Below, piece by piece: positions 47,537 to 57,676 of a stretch of DNA of 64,000 bases (position 1 is the first letter of the stretch; every line of letters starts with the position of its first letter). Made by a program: the position numbers and the translations under genes. The notes beneath the pieces were generated by a model, which saw only the letters and a list, made by a program, of their open reading frames with translations, was not told where the DNA came from and ran no database searches. The DNA comes from Chlorokybus atmophyticus (lineage: Eukaryota; Streptophyta; Chlorokybophyceae; Chlorokybales; Chlorokybaceae), in NCBI GenBank assembly GCA_009103225.1, contig RHPI01002503.1, forward strand, positions 994,396-1,058,395. Reading direction: 5' to 3'.

Positions 47537-48463
47537 TAATCCTGGTGGCCTGTTGACTGTGTGTATTACGGCACAGTAGGTGCAGTATGGAGAGCGTTAC
47601 CAGCTCTACTACTAATCAGATCCTCACATAGGTTCATCCCTAAGCCTATGCCTATGTCTAGGGGGTTGTCTTTGTTTGTGTTGCTGAATGATGCGCGTAG
47701 CACCAGCATGCCCACGGCATGGGCGCTCGTCAGCAGTATGCCCAAGACGGCGTGACCCTCTACCATGGCAGGCACGACAGCTGTCATGCCAAATACACTC
47801 ACATGCCAGTCCTCCTCGAGCATGCCTACATACAGCCCCAAGCCCAGGCTATCAGCATGAAGACCGCACGCGCCCCAGCCTACTGCTAGCTATTTCGTAC
47901 TTCACGTAGCATGTAGCTAGGGCTACTCTATAGACCTCTCTGTAGGAACCGCGCGTAGCTGATCAGTTAGGAATCTGTTATCAGCTCATGTGCTATATTG
48001 AGTCTTAGGGGATTTTAGTAGTATCATACGGCCTTGATGTGACCGTTGGCCTAGTGCCCGCGTGGCACTGCACAGTTATGATATAACATGTATAAGTAAG
48101 AGGTCATGTCATTGACTCGCTGGTGACTCTGCGAGTGAGTACTAAGAGTAAAGACTCTGACGTTAAGAGCTTGTGAAGTGACTTAAACTGGAAGCACACC
48201 GTCCCGGTTGCGAAGAACTGCCTTACTGCGTGAGACACAGTGTATGCTCATGTGCGCTGTATTTGTCATTGCTGTGAGCTTGGCTGTGGTGTGTTTGCTG
48301 CATCAGTCAGAACATAGCATCTCTGTCATTGCTGTGAGCTTGGCTGTGGTGTGTTTGCTGCATCAGTCAGAACATAGCATCTCTGAGTTGCTTGTTCATT
48401 CACCTTACTTAACAGTGTAACACATCATCCACTCATGCAAAGAACGGTGTGTACAGCACTACC
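47537..48463 (+). repeat. right LTR of the outer Gypsy element
   Basis: The core 47781-48463 matches the left LTR. The first 240 bases have no clear match in the left LTR beyond the initial GTAATCCTG. It contains a 60-bp tandem duplication at 48265-48384 that is single-copy in the left LTR. Confidence 0.7.
48265..48384 (+). repeat. 60-bp tandem duplication inside the right LTR
   Basis: Bases 48265-48324 and 48325-48384 are identical. The left LTR has one copy (about 37450-37509) with a few substitutions, so the duplication arose after, or in the course of, the integration of the outer element. Confidence 0.95.
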
Positions 48464-51119
48464 CAAAAATAGTAGCTAAAAATAGTCAACATCGTAACAT
48501 AGCATTTGATGTGTGTACTATGTGTATAAGTCTGCAGAATCGATTGTAATTATTGCGATTATGCATTGACATTGCGGCTTATATTCTACTCTCTTTGATG
48601 ATACTATATAAAGTGTCATTATACATTATGATAAAGTTCAAATACTAAACATTATTACATTTACAAAATTTGCTGCTATGGCTGTTACATGGCTTGTTAC
48701 TTAGTGATGTATTTATCGTAGTGTAATACGAGGGTCGTCTTGCGCCAATAAATCGGATATGCTTAACTTGCACATTACTTACTACACCATTTCGCGCTTA
48801 ACATCGCACACATTGTCATTAATAATGATCAATAAGATTTAAGATGTGTAATTGGACCTCGAGTGTTACAATTGTAACATCGGCGCTTTTATTACTAGGC
48901 TACGATAGCAAAAATCGCTGCCATAGGAGGAGCCACATGCCATTTAACCATGTCTCATACCATGGTATGACAACATTTGTGTGACTGGCATTGCGCTTAT
49001 GTAGGTCTGTTCAAAACAACTTTGGGCATACATACCCGACCGTATCGTGCATATCTCAAATGTGTTATTGTAAATATTGCCATGATAGCATTGGTAGCGG
49101 TTATAGCTGATACGACAACGAATGATGTGTATCCCATAAACATGTACTTCACAAGATACTACGAAAACGTATACCAAATAGTATGTATTCTGTAGGCCAT
49201 GATTCGTGCCTTATACAAATAAACACATGATATTTTAATAGATAATAAAAAACAAACCTTATTAAGATACCAAGCTGCCACCCATCACTTTTTACGCATT
49301 TGCAGCAAAAGTTGTGAACTCTCTTTTCAAAATCTTAAAAGCAATGAAGTCATTCACGTGCTGTAGCCTACTAGCCAGGCTAAAATGGCCTACAGCCTGT
49401 AGGATGTTATTCAACCTTCGATTGTGTACGAAAGCAGAAAGGAAGGGTCTTTACACGTAGGGTTAACGATTGGCGGTTAGGGTGAATTGCTATACATTAA
49501 ACACCTTGTTAACACTAGGTTGGCCGATAGCTGTACTTAAACAAGTACGGTTAATATGAACTTTGGGTAACATGCTACATTAACTGTAGAGCTTCAACAA
49601 CCACACCCTCCTAAGAGAGCATTCCACATGATGTGAGGATTTGTGGAAAGGTATCTGTTATGCTTATTGGCATACGAGTGTGATGTAAAAAGTAATAATG
49701 TGTTAGTGGGTATACAGCACAAGCCTGCGTAATGTGCCATGGCAATTCTGATTATCCACGCTAAACCAAAGCATGGGCATGTGAATAAGTGTGGCATGTG
49801 TTCATCAACACACATCAATGCTGTTACAAGGACGCTTGCCAACATCCAACATGTTTGATCTGCGATGTGCTATTCACGTTTACACACTAGATAGTGCTGA
49901 CGATGATGGCATGACTCTGAAATTTTGGGGGTGCTGCATTGTTAATCCAAGCGTTGATTTGCTGTTGTAGCTCTTCAAATTGTGCGTCCATTGGTATACG
50001 GCATGTTGCATAAAGCGTAATACATTTTCCACAATCTTGTACTACTATTGTCAGCCTGATGTTAACGATACGTTGTTGCTCATGACCCTGCTGTTCGTTT
50101 TAAGGTGCAATAGTGCGTTAGAAAGTTGAGTATACAAGCTTTTCAACGCACTGAGCAGCTTGATCATTGGTTAACAAACGCAATCACCACATCCTCACTT
50201 CATAAGGGTGTGGTGAAAGTGTTGAAAAAGTGACTTTGCTTAACTTCGGACGCGGGCAAACCATCCGTGTTTTGATACAGGGAATACCAGGGCGTTAACC
50301 TTCATTTCGCCATAACACTCTATCTTGACCTATTAGCAAACTCTTTCGAGGGCCATTGATGGTCACTAGGGCGGTCACATACATCTAAAAATCACCACTA
50401 ACGGCCTCCTCTAAAACCTTGGCGGTTCAAAGTTTGCAACATTATTGACAAACGCACTCTAACTAGATTTGTGGCATTGTTGCTTAACCAATCGAGCTTA
50501 ATTATAATTAGTTGGTGTGTTAGACCAACAGCTGCAAAACAAGCCATTACTTGTGTTATGTGATCGCGGACAGCAAACAAAGCTGATTATTAGGTAGTCT
50601 GTCCGAAATTAGGCTAACGTCCGACATAAGGCCCAAACACCCTAGCAGACGTGGCGGTGCACTTTTTCCTAGCCGCCGAAAAGCACCGTTTACACTACTT
50701 TATTAGGCCGGCGGTTAGTGTCTCGCAGCTTAACCTTGATGACAACAAACTCGATGGGACAATGCATTCAAGCGATTAGCTAATCTTTCCTAACTTAAGA
50801 AACCACCAATCGAGGTGGCGTAATAAAATCTTCGATGAGCCGCGGCTAGTTTGGTCGCGTCTTTTTGAGCCAGCTCATGTGGATACTGGCACCATTTTCG
50901 CATAGGGTTTCATAAATTTTAAACATGTCAACGCCTGTGTTGTTAAAAACTGCGCCGGCGGCGTGAACGGCAGCGCTGGCGGCTGTGGTGGCGGCGGCGG
51001 TGAGGTAAGGTAGCGTGTTGTGACGTTTGCTATGAACGACCATCAGCGTATGCAGCAATTGTTTCAAGTGTATGTCGCTGGCCACCCAAGTGCTGCACTA
51101 GGCGGCTTGCACTACTGCT
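48464..51119. other. AT-rich gene-free region
   Basis: No gene is recognised. A minus-strand stretch near 50040-49905 reads as a short peptide with CGKC and MDAQFEELQQQINAWINN but has no start or match I know. A minus-strand frame at 50846-51085 could be the first exon of a divergent gene, with no known motif. The rest shows many stops and no clear repeats. Confidence 0.5.
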
Positions 51120-51227
51120 ATGTCAACGTTCAACTATGTCAACCTTGATGGCTATTCGGCAGAGCATGCGCGTCAGTTGAGCCTTCACATCCCTCCCAAC
51201 CCAATCCCTGGTCCCCCTATGCCTCAG
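51120..51227 (+). CDS. candidate first exon, unrecognised gene
   Basis: An ATG opens 36 codons (MSTFNYVNLDGYSAEHARQ, then a proline-rich PPNPIPGPPMPQ end) that stop exactly at CAG|GTAACA, a good splice donor. I do not recognise the protein. The sequence just downstream was invaded by a TRIM, and I could not join this exon in phase to the proline-rich frame at 51819-52031. Confidence 0.35.
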
Positions 51228-51290
51228 GTAACAAGCGTGCGTGCGTGCGCGTGCTCACGTGTGTGTGTGTGTGTGCATTGCAGCTCGTGT

Positions 51291-51797
51291 TGTAACAATC
51301 GGGGCCCGACCACTAAGCTATGGTAGTAAAAGACTCTACCATGAGTGAGGTCTGTCACAATTTATCCCAATTCGTGACATTCCTCCCCAATTTAACCCAT
51401 GAGTTCCTCATAATTCAATGAGACACTAGCCCACGTTGCCGTGTTTGCGACCGTACCACGATCGGTCCGCCCGCGGCCTGTTGGATCCGGCCCATGAATG
51501 GTCCTGACCAACCGAACGGCCATCCTCACCGCGCGACCTGCCATCGCAGCGCGACCGCTCACGCGGCCTTAGGTTGAACTGGCTCGGCGCGCAGGTCGTG
51601 ATCCCGCGCCCAGCCTAGGGCAAGCCGCCCCAAATGTTTTGTTTTTGCCTTGGATCTGCCTCAATCCCCTACGGGAATTGAACCTGAGACGTCAAGCTCC
51701 GTTACCATTATAACATTTGGGGCCCGACCACTAGGCTATGGTAGTAAAAGACACTGCCATGAGTAAGGTCTGTCACAATTTATCCCAATTCGTGACA
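51291..51797 (-). mobile_element. TRIM-2: miniature LTR retrotransposon
   Basis: Read on the minus strand, an 89-bp LTR (51797-51709) starts TGTCACGAATTGGG and ends GTTATA. It is repeated at 51379-51291, ending GTTACA. A primer-binding-like TGGTAACGGAGCTTGA follows the first LTR, and a purine tract (GGGGAGGAA) precedes the second. Flanks are CGTGT and CGGGT, a 5-bp target duplication with one difference. The interior of about 330 bp has no coding frame. An A-box (TAGCCTAGTGG, 51738-51728) in the LTR and a B-box (GGTTCAATTCC, 51684-51674) after the primer site form a tRNA-like Pol III promoter arrangement. Confidence 0.82.
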
Positions 51798-51818
51798 CGG
51801 GTGCTTAATAGTATACTT

Positions 51819-52031
51819 GTTGTGCAAACGCCATTCTTAGCACCCGAAATGCCTTTTTTGTTCTTGCCAAAACGCCATGACCCACCTCCAAGCACCGTTC
51901 CCAATATTCTCGTGCCGAGCCAAATGCCACAAGCCAGCGATGTGACTCCACCATGGCCAGTGCGCTGCCCCGCACCTGATCTAGGTGCGCCGAGTGCTCC
52001 TTTAAAAAAACAAGACCAAGCCTGCAAGAGG
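51819..52031 (+). CDS. candidate proline-rich exon, unrecognised gene
   Basis: A plus-strand open frame reads FLFLPKRHDPPPSTVPN and PQASDVTPPWPVRCPAP and ends at AGAG|GTAAGC, a strong donor. It begins just after TRIM-2 and may belong to the same host gene as the exon at 51120. The acceptor is not determined and the product is unknown. Confidence 0.3.
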
Positions 52032-52034
52032 TAA

Positions 52035-52570
52035 GCATTGTTTGCAAGACTGTGCATACACATGCGTGCATGACATGAGACCGCATGTACTTGCATTATA
52101 AGTCTGCAAGTGTGAGCACACATGCGTGCATTGTTAACAAGATTGTGCATGCGCTCGCGTGCATTGTTAGGCGAACTGTGCATTCATTTGCGTGCATGCC
52201 TTAAGTCCGCATTTGCATTCGAAGTATGCAAGTGTGCATTCACATTGTTGGCAAGACTGTGCATACACATGCGTGCATGCCTTAAATCCGCAGACACTTG
52301 CATTTCGAGTCTGCAAGATTGTGCATTCACTTGCATTGTTGGCAAGATTGTTCATACACATGGGTGCATGGTTGGCAAGATTGTGCTTATACATGCGTGC
52401 CTAGAGTTCGCATATACTTGCATCAAAAGTCTGCAAGACTGTGCACTTGCGTGTTTGCCTATGCCTTAAGCCCGCATACACTTGCATTCACAGTGTGCCA
52501 ATGTCAACGTCGATGTGTGCATTGTTGGCAAGACTGCAGCTGTGCATACACATGCATTCATACACTTATG
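52035..52570. repeat. TGCATGC-rich degenerate minisatellite
   Basis: Diverged units repeat phrases such as GTCTGCAAG, ACTGTGCATACACATGCGTG, TTGTTGGCAAGA and GCATGCCTTAA. They contain many CATGCGTGCATG palindromes. The array follows a splice donor and is probably intronic. Open frames (Cys/His/Leu-rich) are artefacts. Confidence 0.8.
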
Positions 52571-52587
52571 TGTGCATATATTGTGTA

Positions 52588-53127
52588 TGTAACGGGAAGG
52601 TACATTAGATTACCACAAATCGACCATAAAAGCACCAAGTCTTTTGTGGTCGAGTGGGCTGTGACATTGGTCATCGGAGCTTGAGACCCGGGTTCGATTC
52701 CTGCCTTGCACACGAATTCCGCGGTCGTTGTTTCTCGATCCAATAACATCGTAAAGGGTCACTTCATGAGTGCCATCATCGATGGGTCGCGACTTGCCTA
52801 ATGGCAGTCGCGCCGAAGTGACCTGACCAGTTCAGTCGGCGCGGCAGGGCGCGACCTGCCTATCGCGGCGACGCGACCTGTGGGGCCGGCAGCGGAGCGC
52901 TATGCGCGCGTTGACCGGTATGGGCCTAAATTGGCCGGTCCTTGGATGGTGGGGCCGGTGACCGACCCTAAATCAGACCCCTGGGATTGATTCCCCAGCT
53001 GATGGCCGCCAGCTGCCGAGGACGTCAGCGTTCTTAAGTGGGGGGGAATGTAACGGGAAGGTACATTAAATTACCACAAATCGACCATAAAAGCACCAAG
53101 TCTTTTGTGGTCGAGTGGGCTGTGACA
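52588..53127 (+). mobile_element. TRIM-1: miniature LTR retrotransposon with TSD GTGTA
   Basis: Two 79-bp LTRs (52588-52666 and 53049-53127) run from TGTAACGGGAAGG to GTGACA and differ at about one base. The 5 bases on each side are both GTGTA (52583-52587 and 53128-53132). A primer-binding-like TTGGTCATCGGAGC follows the left LTR. The polypurine tract AAGTGGGGGGGAA precedes the right LTR and is the same as in the inner Gypsy element. The interior of 382 bp is non-coding. An A-box (TGGTCGAGTGG, 52647-52657) and a B-box (GGTTCGATTCC, 52691-52701) lie 44 nt apart, the spacing of a tRNA gene. Confidence 0.9.
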
Positions 53128-53264
53128 GTGTAGGCAAGAACATGCAAATTGACGTTAAAGTGGAAGGGAATTGCTGCAGCTGCGTGCAAGCTTGCGAAGG
53201 CATCTGGGGTGTTCGAGCGCACACTTGCTCAGTGCAATAACGGGTGAAAGTCCTTCTTCCTAAA

Positions 53265-53338
53265 TGTCACAGCCCACTCGACCATAAAAGACTTGATGCT
53301 TTTATAGTCGATTTGTGGTTATATACCTTCCCGTTACA
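53265..53338 (-). mobile_element. solo LTR of the TRIM-1 family
   Basis: On the minus strand it reads from TGTAACGGGAAGG to GTGACA, matching the 79-bp LTR of TRIM-1 with a few changes. No internal part is attached. Flanking 5-mers are CTAAA and CTATG, so the target duplication is not intact. Confidence 0.85.
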
Positions 53339-53429
53339 CTATGTGCCTCTGTATGTGTGTGGTACAAGTTGTGTGCTCTTCAACATGTGTGCGCCATGTA
53401 CACGTGGAGCAACATAAGATCTCAGTTTT

Positions 53430-53661
53430 AAGAGAGCCGTCGCTTTGCTAAACGCTCAGGCGCACAAGACTTCTTCGGCTGGGAGGCAGATCACAAGACA
53501 GAGTGGGAGGTAAACGACAACTTGCTGGGCAACATTCGCATCTATGAGTTGATGAAACTCGCTTTGGGCAGCACCGCAGCTGCAGAGCCACCCACCTCCT
53601 TTATAACCGATGGCGGTGAATCGGAGTTAAAAAACATGTCAAGGAATGGTTGCACCGTACG
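53430..53661 (+). CDS. candidate exon, unrecognised gene
   Basis: A plus-strand open stretch reads RRFAKRSGAQDFFGWEADHK and then LLGNIRIYELMKLALGSTAA, with ordinary amino-acid composition. It may be an exon of the same host gene as 51120 and 51819, with the TRIMs in its introns. No boundaries are proven and no family is recognised. Confidence 0.25.
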
Positions 53662-54950
53662 GCTTCAAAGTCAACTGCATACGCGTATATACGTGTATAA
53701 TATAAATTATAATGCATACTTATTGCATGCGCGTATCATATGGCGTGCGTGCATGCGTGCGTGCGTGCAATGCAATAGCAGCGACAGTTTGTGAGCATTA
53801 TGTGGAAGGGCTTAACCTTTGCTAGCATGAACCGTTGAGCCTGCTTGAAGTGGCCAATGCAGATTCGGATTGAGACCGACTGACCATTGCCAACTCGGCC
53901 TGTTGCAGAGTAAGTCAAGGCTTTTTGCTTTGTTCTACCGCTAGAAAAATGCCCCTGCCACGAGTTGAAGGCCAAGCTGCACCGCGCGTCATTAAGTTGT
54001 GCATTGCTTATGGCGCGCGGTGCGTTACCCTGCACTCGAGGCAGGTGCATTTTCCTGGCGGCGGGGTAGTGCAAAAATGGTGGCATACCATTGTAAACGC
54101 ATAATTTGCAATGCACATAATGTTTTTACATGATGTAACATTGCCGAATGCAAGGATGGCCTATACCGCATATCCGTATATACCCATATACATGGACTTG
54201 CAATGCATACCCGTATGCCGTATGGTGCAACCATGTGTTAAGGTATGTGAGCATTCTCTACATGAATATTATGCTTAATACTTGTGATGAAACCATTTTT
54301 ATGATGTGCTTGTGATGTGGATAGGTGAGACTGGCGGGGGGGACTACAGGCCAGAAGCGCAAGGCAAAGGTTACAGTACCATTAATGATGCTATCAACCG
54401 GTAGAGCGAGCAGCAAGAACGTTAAGCAATTGAGCGATGAAAGCGTGAGGCAGCTGCAAAACAAGCAGGGTTGGTAGCGCTTAAGGAAAAGGGTGACAAG
54501 CAATATTCAGATATTCTGGGAAGATGTCAAGTGAGGCAATTATGACGCTCCGTAGTGCTTAAGTTGATGTAGTTGTGACATACAAGTTGCTAGCTTATAG
54601 CCATACCACAGCATGCACAAGTTGTGCACGCATCAAGTGTGATAAACACATGGAATTTTTGCCGTGGATCACCCCTGGTCCTCACGTACGGACCAGGGCC
54701 AAGTTGCGTGGGCGGCTTGAGGTCTGGACCAGGGTCCCCCGCCTTGGTTTGCACGCAGGGACCAGGGCTGGTCCAAACAGTACCAGATTGTTCCACGGTC
54801 CCCGAAAACCTAAGCCAGGGCTGATTTCAGTGAATGGGACCATGCATGGTCCTTTGCATGTCATTATGCTCACTGCCAGTTTCATTTCGCAGTTTTCCGT
54901 GCCGCGTGATGCACGTGATGCGTAATACGCCGCCTTGTACAGTAAAACGC
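53662..54950. other. region with repeats and no firm gene
   Basis: A plus-strand stretch at about 54325-54475 (VRLAGGTTGQKRKAKVTVPL ... KQLSDESVRQLQ) could be a terminal exon after the acceptor ATAG at about 54324, ending in TAG, but nothing identifies it. A cluster of GGACCAG/CTGGTCC motifs occupies 54673-54800. Confidence 0.35.
54673..54800. repeat. GGACCAG/CTGGTCC motif island 1
   Basis: CCCTGGTCC (54673-54681) and GGACCAGGG (54690-54698) form a 9-bp inverted repeat with an 8-nt loop. Further copies of GGACCAGG occur at about 54725 and 54759, followed by CTGGTCC. The 14-mer GGACCAGGGCTGGT here also occurs in a second island at about 62635. Confidence 0.7.
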
Positions 54951-55456
54951 GTGGCACGTGATTTTTATTTCATGACCGCTCGTATTAATTGCCGCAGGGT
55001 AGCACGCGGCGAAGCACCCTATCTTAACGCCCGCGACTTAAGCATAGATGCACAGTTTGAGTGCATAGTCGGACGCCCCCCCAAAAATCAACGGAGTCAG
55101 CGGAGCGCACGTGGCATCGTTCAATATATGCGAACCGTTGGATGTTATTTAGGTATTAAACACGCGTGACTTGGTGTCTGATACCGTTACGCGTCACGAT
55201 CTGTGGCACGTGATTTTTATTCTATGACCGCTCGTGTATGTATTGATCGCCGCGGGGTAGCACGCGGCGAAGCACCCTATCTTAACGCCCACGAACTTAA
55301 GCATAAATGCACAGCTTGAGTGTATAGTCGGACGCCCCCCAAAAATTCTATGGAGTCAGCGGAGTGCACGTGGTATCGTTCAGTATATGCGGACCGTTGG
55401 ATGTTAGATAGTCAATAAACACGCGTGACTTGGTGTCGGATACCGTTACGCGTCAC
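54951..55456. repeat. 252-bp tandem duplication
   Basis: 54951-55202 and 55203-55456 are diverged direct copies. Both contain GTGGCACGTGATTTTTAT, GGTAGCACGCGGCGAAGCAC, AGTCGGACGCCCCCC and ACACGCGTGACTTGGTGTC. They lie 220 bp upstream of the unrecognised gene at 55675 and may be a duplicated promoter region. CACGTG E-box/G-box motifs and ACGCGT motifs are repeated in each copy. Confidence 0.92.
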
Positions 55457-55674
55457 GATTGGGCGAGGTGTGCAGTCGAATTTGCAGGCGATGTCTGCAG
55501 CCTAATCTGCTTCGACGTTTCGGAAACGTATATGGCCTTAGCATGCCTTGTGCGGCGTGTTGTTGTTTTCGAAATGTGGGTCCGGCGGCGGTCGTTAGTG
55601 TGGCGGTGGCGTGGTTGTCGCTTAGTTGCATTGCTGTATTTGCGGTAGTTGTGAGTAGGCCTTAACTCGTAATA

Positions 55675-56930
55675 ATGTCAGGTGGTGAAGGAAGCGCAAG
55701 TGCCGTGGGGGATGTCGGGGTTCCTGTTGAGCGTTGGTGGACGCGCGATGAAATGAACCATTACCTCAAGGTAAATTACATTGTGTGGGTATTCAATGCA
55801 TAGTGATAATGTATGACAATTGGTCATCATGACATGTGCGGTAGGTGGACGGCACGTTGTTCCCCTTTATGCCACCTGCTGACGTTTTGCAAGCTGCCAA
55901 CGCTGTGAATGCGGAAAGCGCTTATGCTGATCACCCTGCGGCGAATCATTGGGTTGATGAGGAGAAAGCTATGCTAGCTATTCTCATGTCATCTGATGTG
56001 ACGACACGTTTTGCCATGAACACGCTGTTGAACGTCATGGAAGGGCGTGCGCCTAAAAAACGCACTATGAATCTTTATTCTGTATTGAGGTTTTATGACC
56101 ATGTCGTCACATGGTGCCGTGGTGGTTCAAAGCCTCTTGAAGATCCTGATGAGAGGGAATGGTTTAAAGAGCAGCGAGTTGATGTGTCTCGTCGATTGAT
56201 CCGAAACCAGCTGACCAGCCGCGAGGTACGGAAATATTTGAGCATGGATGTTGTGGTAGCAACTGAGTTTACTCTATGCGCTAGGTACCGATGGTTGGTG
56301 AAGAGTTACACGCATATTACGCACATTATATTATTTTTTTTCGTTTAAATTGGTGGCGGTCTCGTTGCGCGGCAGCCATGGAGCCATTGATCGGGCAATG
56401 GGACAGTTTCATCGACGACGACACGGCATCACCATGTCAGCTGGTTGAGCATTGTGGGAATCGCCATGATTAATGTTAATTTATATATTTTATGTGATCG
56501 CAATATAAGCGCCGGAAATTTACTTAAATGCCATTCCGGTGTTCTTTCGCAAAAGCAATCAGCGTCTATTTGTGCGTTTAGAGGACGCTGCTTGTGTGGT
56601 GGGCATGAAAAAAATCCCTTGCCTCAGTGCGCTTTTTGACATGGACGCAGAAGATGTGGATGTCACCGAAGACATACACGATGAAACTAGCATGTGGGGC
56701 GTGGCTGAAGGTACGCAGTTTGTATACGGCAGACACTGTTGCAGCATGCAAAAGCATGCATTATTGCTGTCAATAATATTTCGCATGTAGGTCGCCAACG
56801 CGCTGGTCTTCCAGTGTCAGTGAATACCTCAGATGTCGCCATGTCCTTGGCGCCGACAGCACCACCTTGCTCCCCTCCTGACCCTGACTCCGACACAGAA
56901 GATAATCTTTTTCATGACGAAAGCGATTAG
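55675..56930 (+). CDS. unrecognised acidic-tailed protein, multi-exon
   Basis: Exon 1 (55675-55770) starts MSGGEGSASAVGDVGVPVER. Exon 2 (55845 to about 56225 or 56285) continues in phase with VDGTLFPFMPPADVLQAANA and ends near QLTSREVRKYLSMD. Later exons are less sure: one around 56378-56440 (IGQWDSFIDDDTASPC), then about 56509-56710 (IPVFFRKSNQRLFVRLEDAA ... CLSALFDMDAEDVDVTED), then 56791-56930, an acidic tail (PDPDSDTEDNLFHDESD). I do not recognise the family. The regular GT-AG introns and normal composition suggest a real gene or transposon gene. No catalytic motif is visible. Confidence 0.5.
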
Positions 56931-57023
56931 TCCGACCAGGAAGACTAAGCAGCTCCCCAGCGAGCCGAAGTCCCGGGCGATGACGACTTGCACGCCCCCC
57001 TTCAGCAAGGTTCTGAAGATGTG

Positions 57024-57344
57024 ATGTTGATCAAAGATTCTTGTTATTCGAGGCTCAACAAGTGGCGTCGGTGGGCAGTTTGGGTCTGGAGTATGGCTGC
57101 ACAAGACTGCCGCGTTTGTCGGTTGCAACAGGAGACCGAGGTATTCATTAGTCGTGGTCACTTCTTGTATTGCCATGGCAACACCGGCAACTACGGCACT
57201 ACCATGCGGTTGCCATACATTCAGGCCATTATGCAAGCGAGTTTCGCTACAGCCCGAGCACATGCAGCTGCCCTGGCCCTGCCCGCCCCTACAGACCTCA
57301 CATTGGAGGCATCGTCGGTCACGCTGGCGTTGCCCGCTCCTTGA
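57024..57344 (+). CDS. unrecognised small protein with CxxC
   Basis: An open frame of 106 codons from ATG 57024 reads LNKWRRWAVWVWSMAAQDCR, then VCRLQQETEVFISRG, and later HGNTGNYGTTMRLPYIQAIM. It contains a CRVC pair. It starts 93 bp after the stop of the preceding gene on the same strand. It may be an exon of a larger gene or part of the same element. Function unknown. Confidence 0.35.
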   Translation: MLIKDSCYSRLNKWRRWAVWVWSMAAQDCRVCRLQQETEVFISRGHFLYCHGNTGNYGTTMRLPYIQAIMQASFATARAHAAALALPAPTDLTLEASSVTLALPAP

Positions 57345-57487
57345 CCACATATTACTCCTGCTGAAAGCAGCCGCAAAAGACCTAGGTTGCCCTCGCCTTC
57401 ACTCACAGGTATTTATGATGCAACGTGTGTGTGCGTTACTGCTGTTGAAGGTCATTGCCAATTTGTTTAAGCAATGTACATATCACA

Positions 57488-57676
57488 ATGGTTACTAGGC
57501 CAAGCGCAGTCAAGACAGAGGAAGGTGGACCGGGCTCACGGCCTGTGAAGCGCGATGACACCGCTGAAGATCTCCTCAACGCGCAGGTGGCTTCCTTTGT
57601 GTTGGACTACACTAAGATTTTGAGCGAAGAAGAGTTCATTAACAATGTGCGGCATGTGTATCGCCAAGGTTATTAG
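57488..57676 (+). CDS. unrecognised small ORF
   Basis: An open frame of 62 codons from ATG 57488 reads MVTRPSAVKTEEGGPGSRPV, then AEDLLNAQVASFVLDYTKIL, ending RHVYRQGY. Composition is protein-like, with a helical C-terminal half. It is in line with the two preceding unknown frames and may be their last exon. No family is recognised. Confidence 0.35.
   Translation: MVTRPSAVKTEEGGPGSRPVKRDDTAEDLLNAQVASFVLDYTKILSEEEFINNVRHVYRQGY

Larger units (their letters stand above)
36866..48463 (+). mobile_element. outer Ty3/Gypsy element, split by an inner element
   Basis: Related direct repeats bound this element: the left LTR (about 36866-37589) and the right LTR (about 47537-48463). The core LTR match is 36966-37589 against 47781-48463. 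Internal sequence runs 37590-38363, is interrupted by the inner Gypsy element (38369-43812), and resumes to about 47536 with protease/RT, RNase H, integrase and a terminal PHD finger, all broken by stops and frameshifts. A purine tract ending near 47536 (CAGGGGGGGAG) precedes the right LTR. LTR boundaries upstream of the conserved core are uncertain because the first part of the two LTRs differs. Both outer edges show GCACTACC near the boundary, which may include the target duplication, but I could not settle this. Confidence 0.8.

Noticed and set aside
51661-51760. Minus-strand tRNA gene
   Set aside because: Box motifs fit, but spacing is long and the sequence spans the LTR and primer site of TRIM-2.
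52640-52712. A tRNA gene
   Set aside because: A-box, B-box and part of the T-arm fit, but the acceptor arms do not pair and the 5' part lies inside an LTR that recurs elsewhere. It is better read as a Pol III-like promoter within a TRIM.
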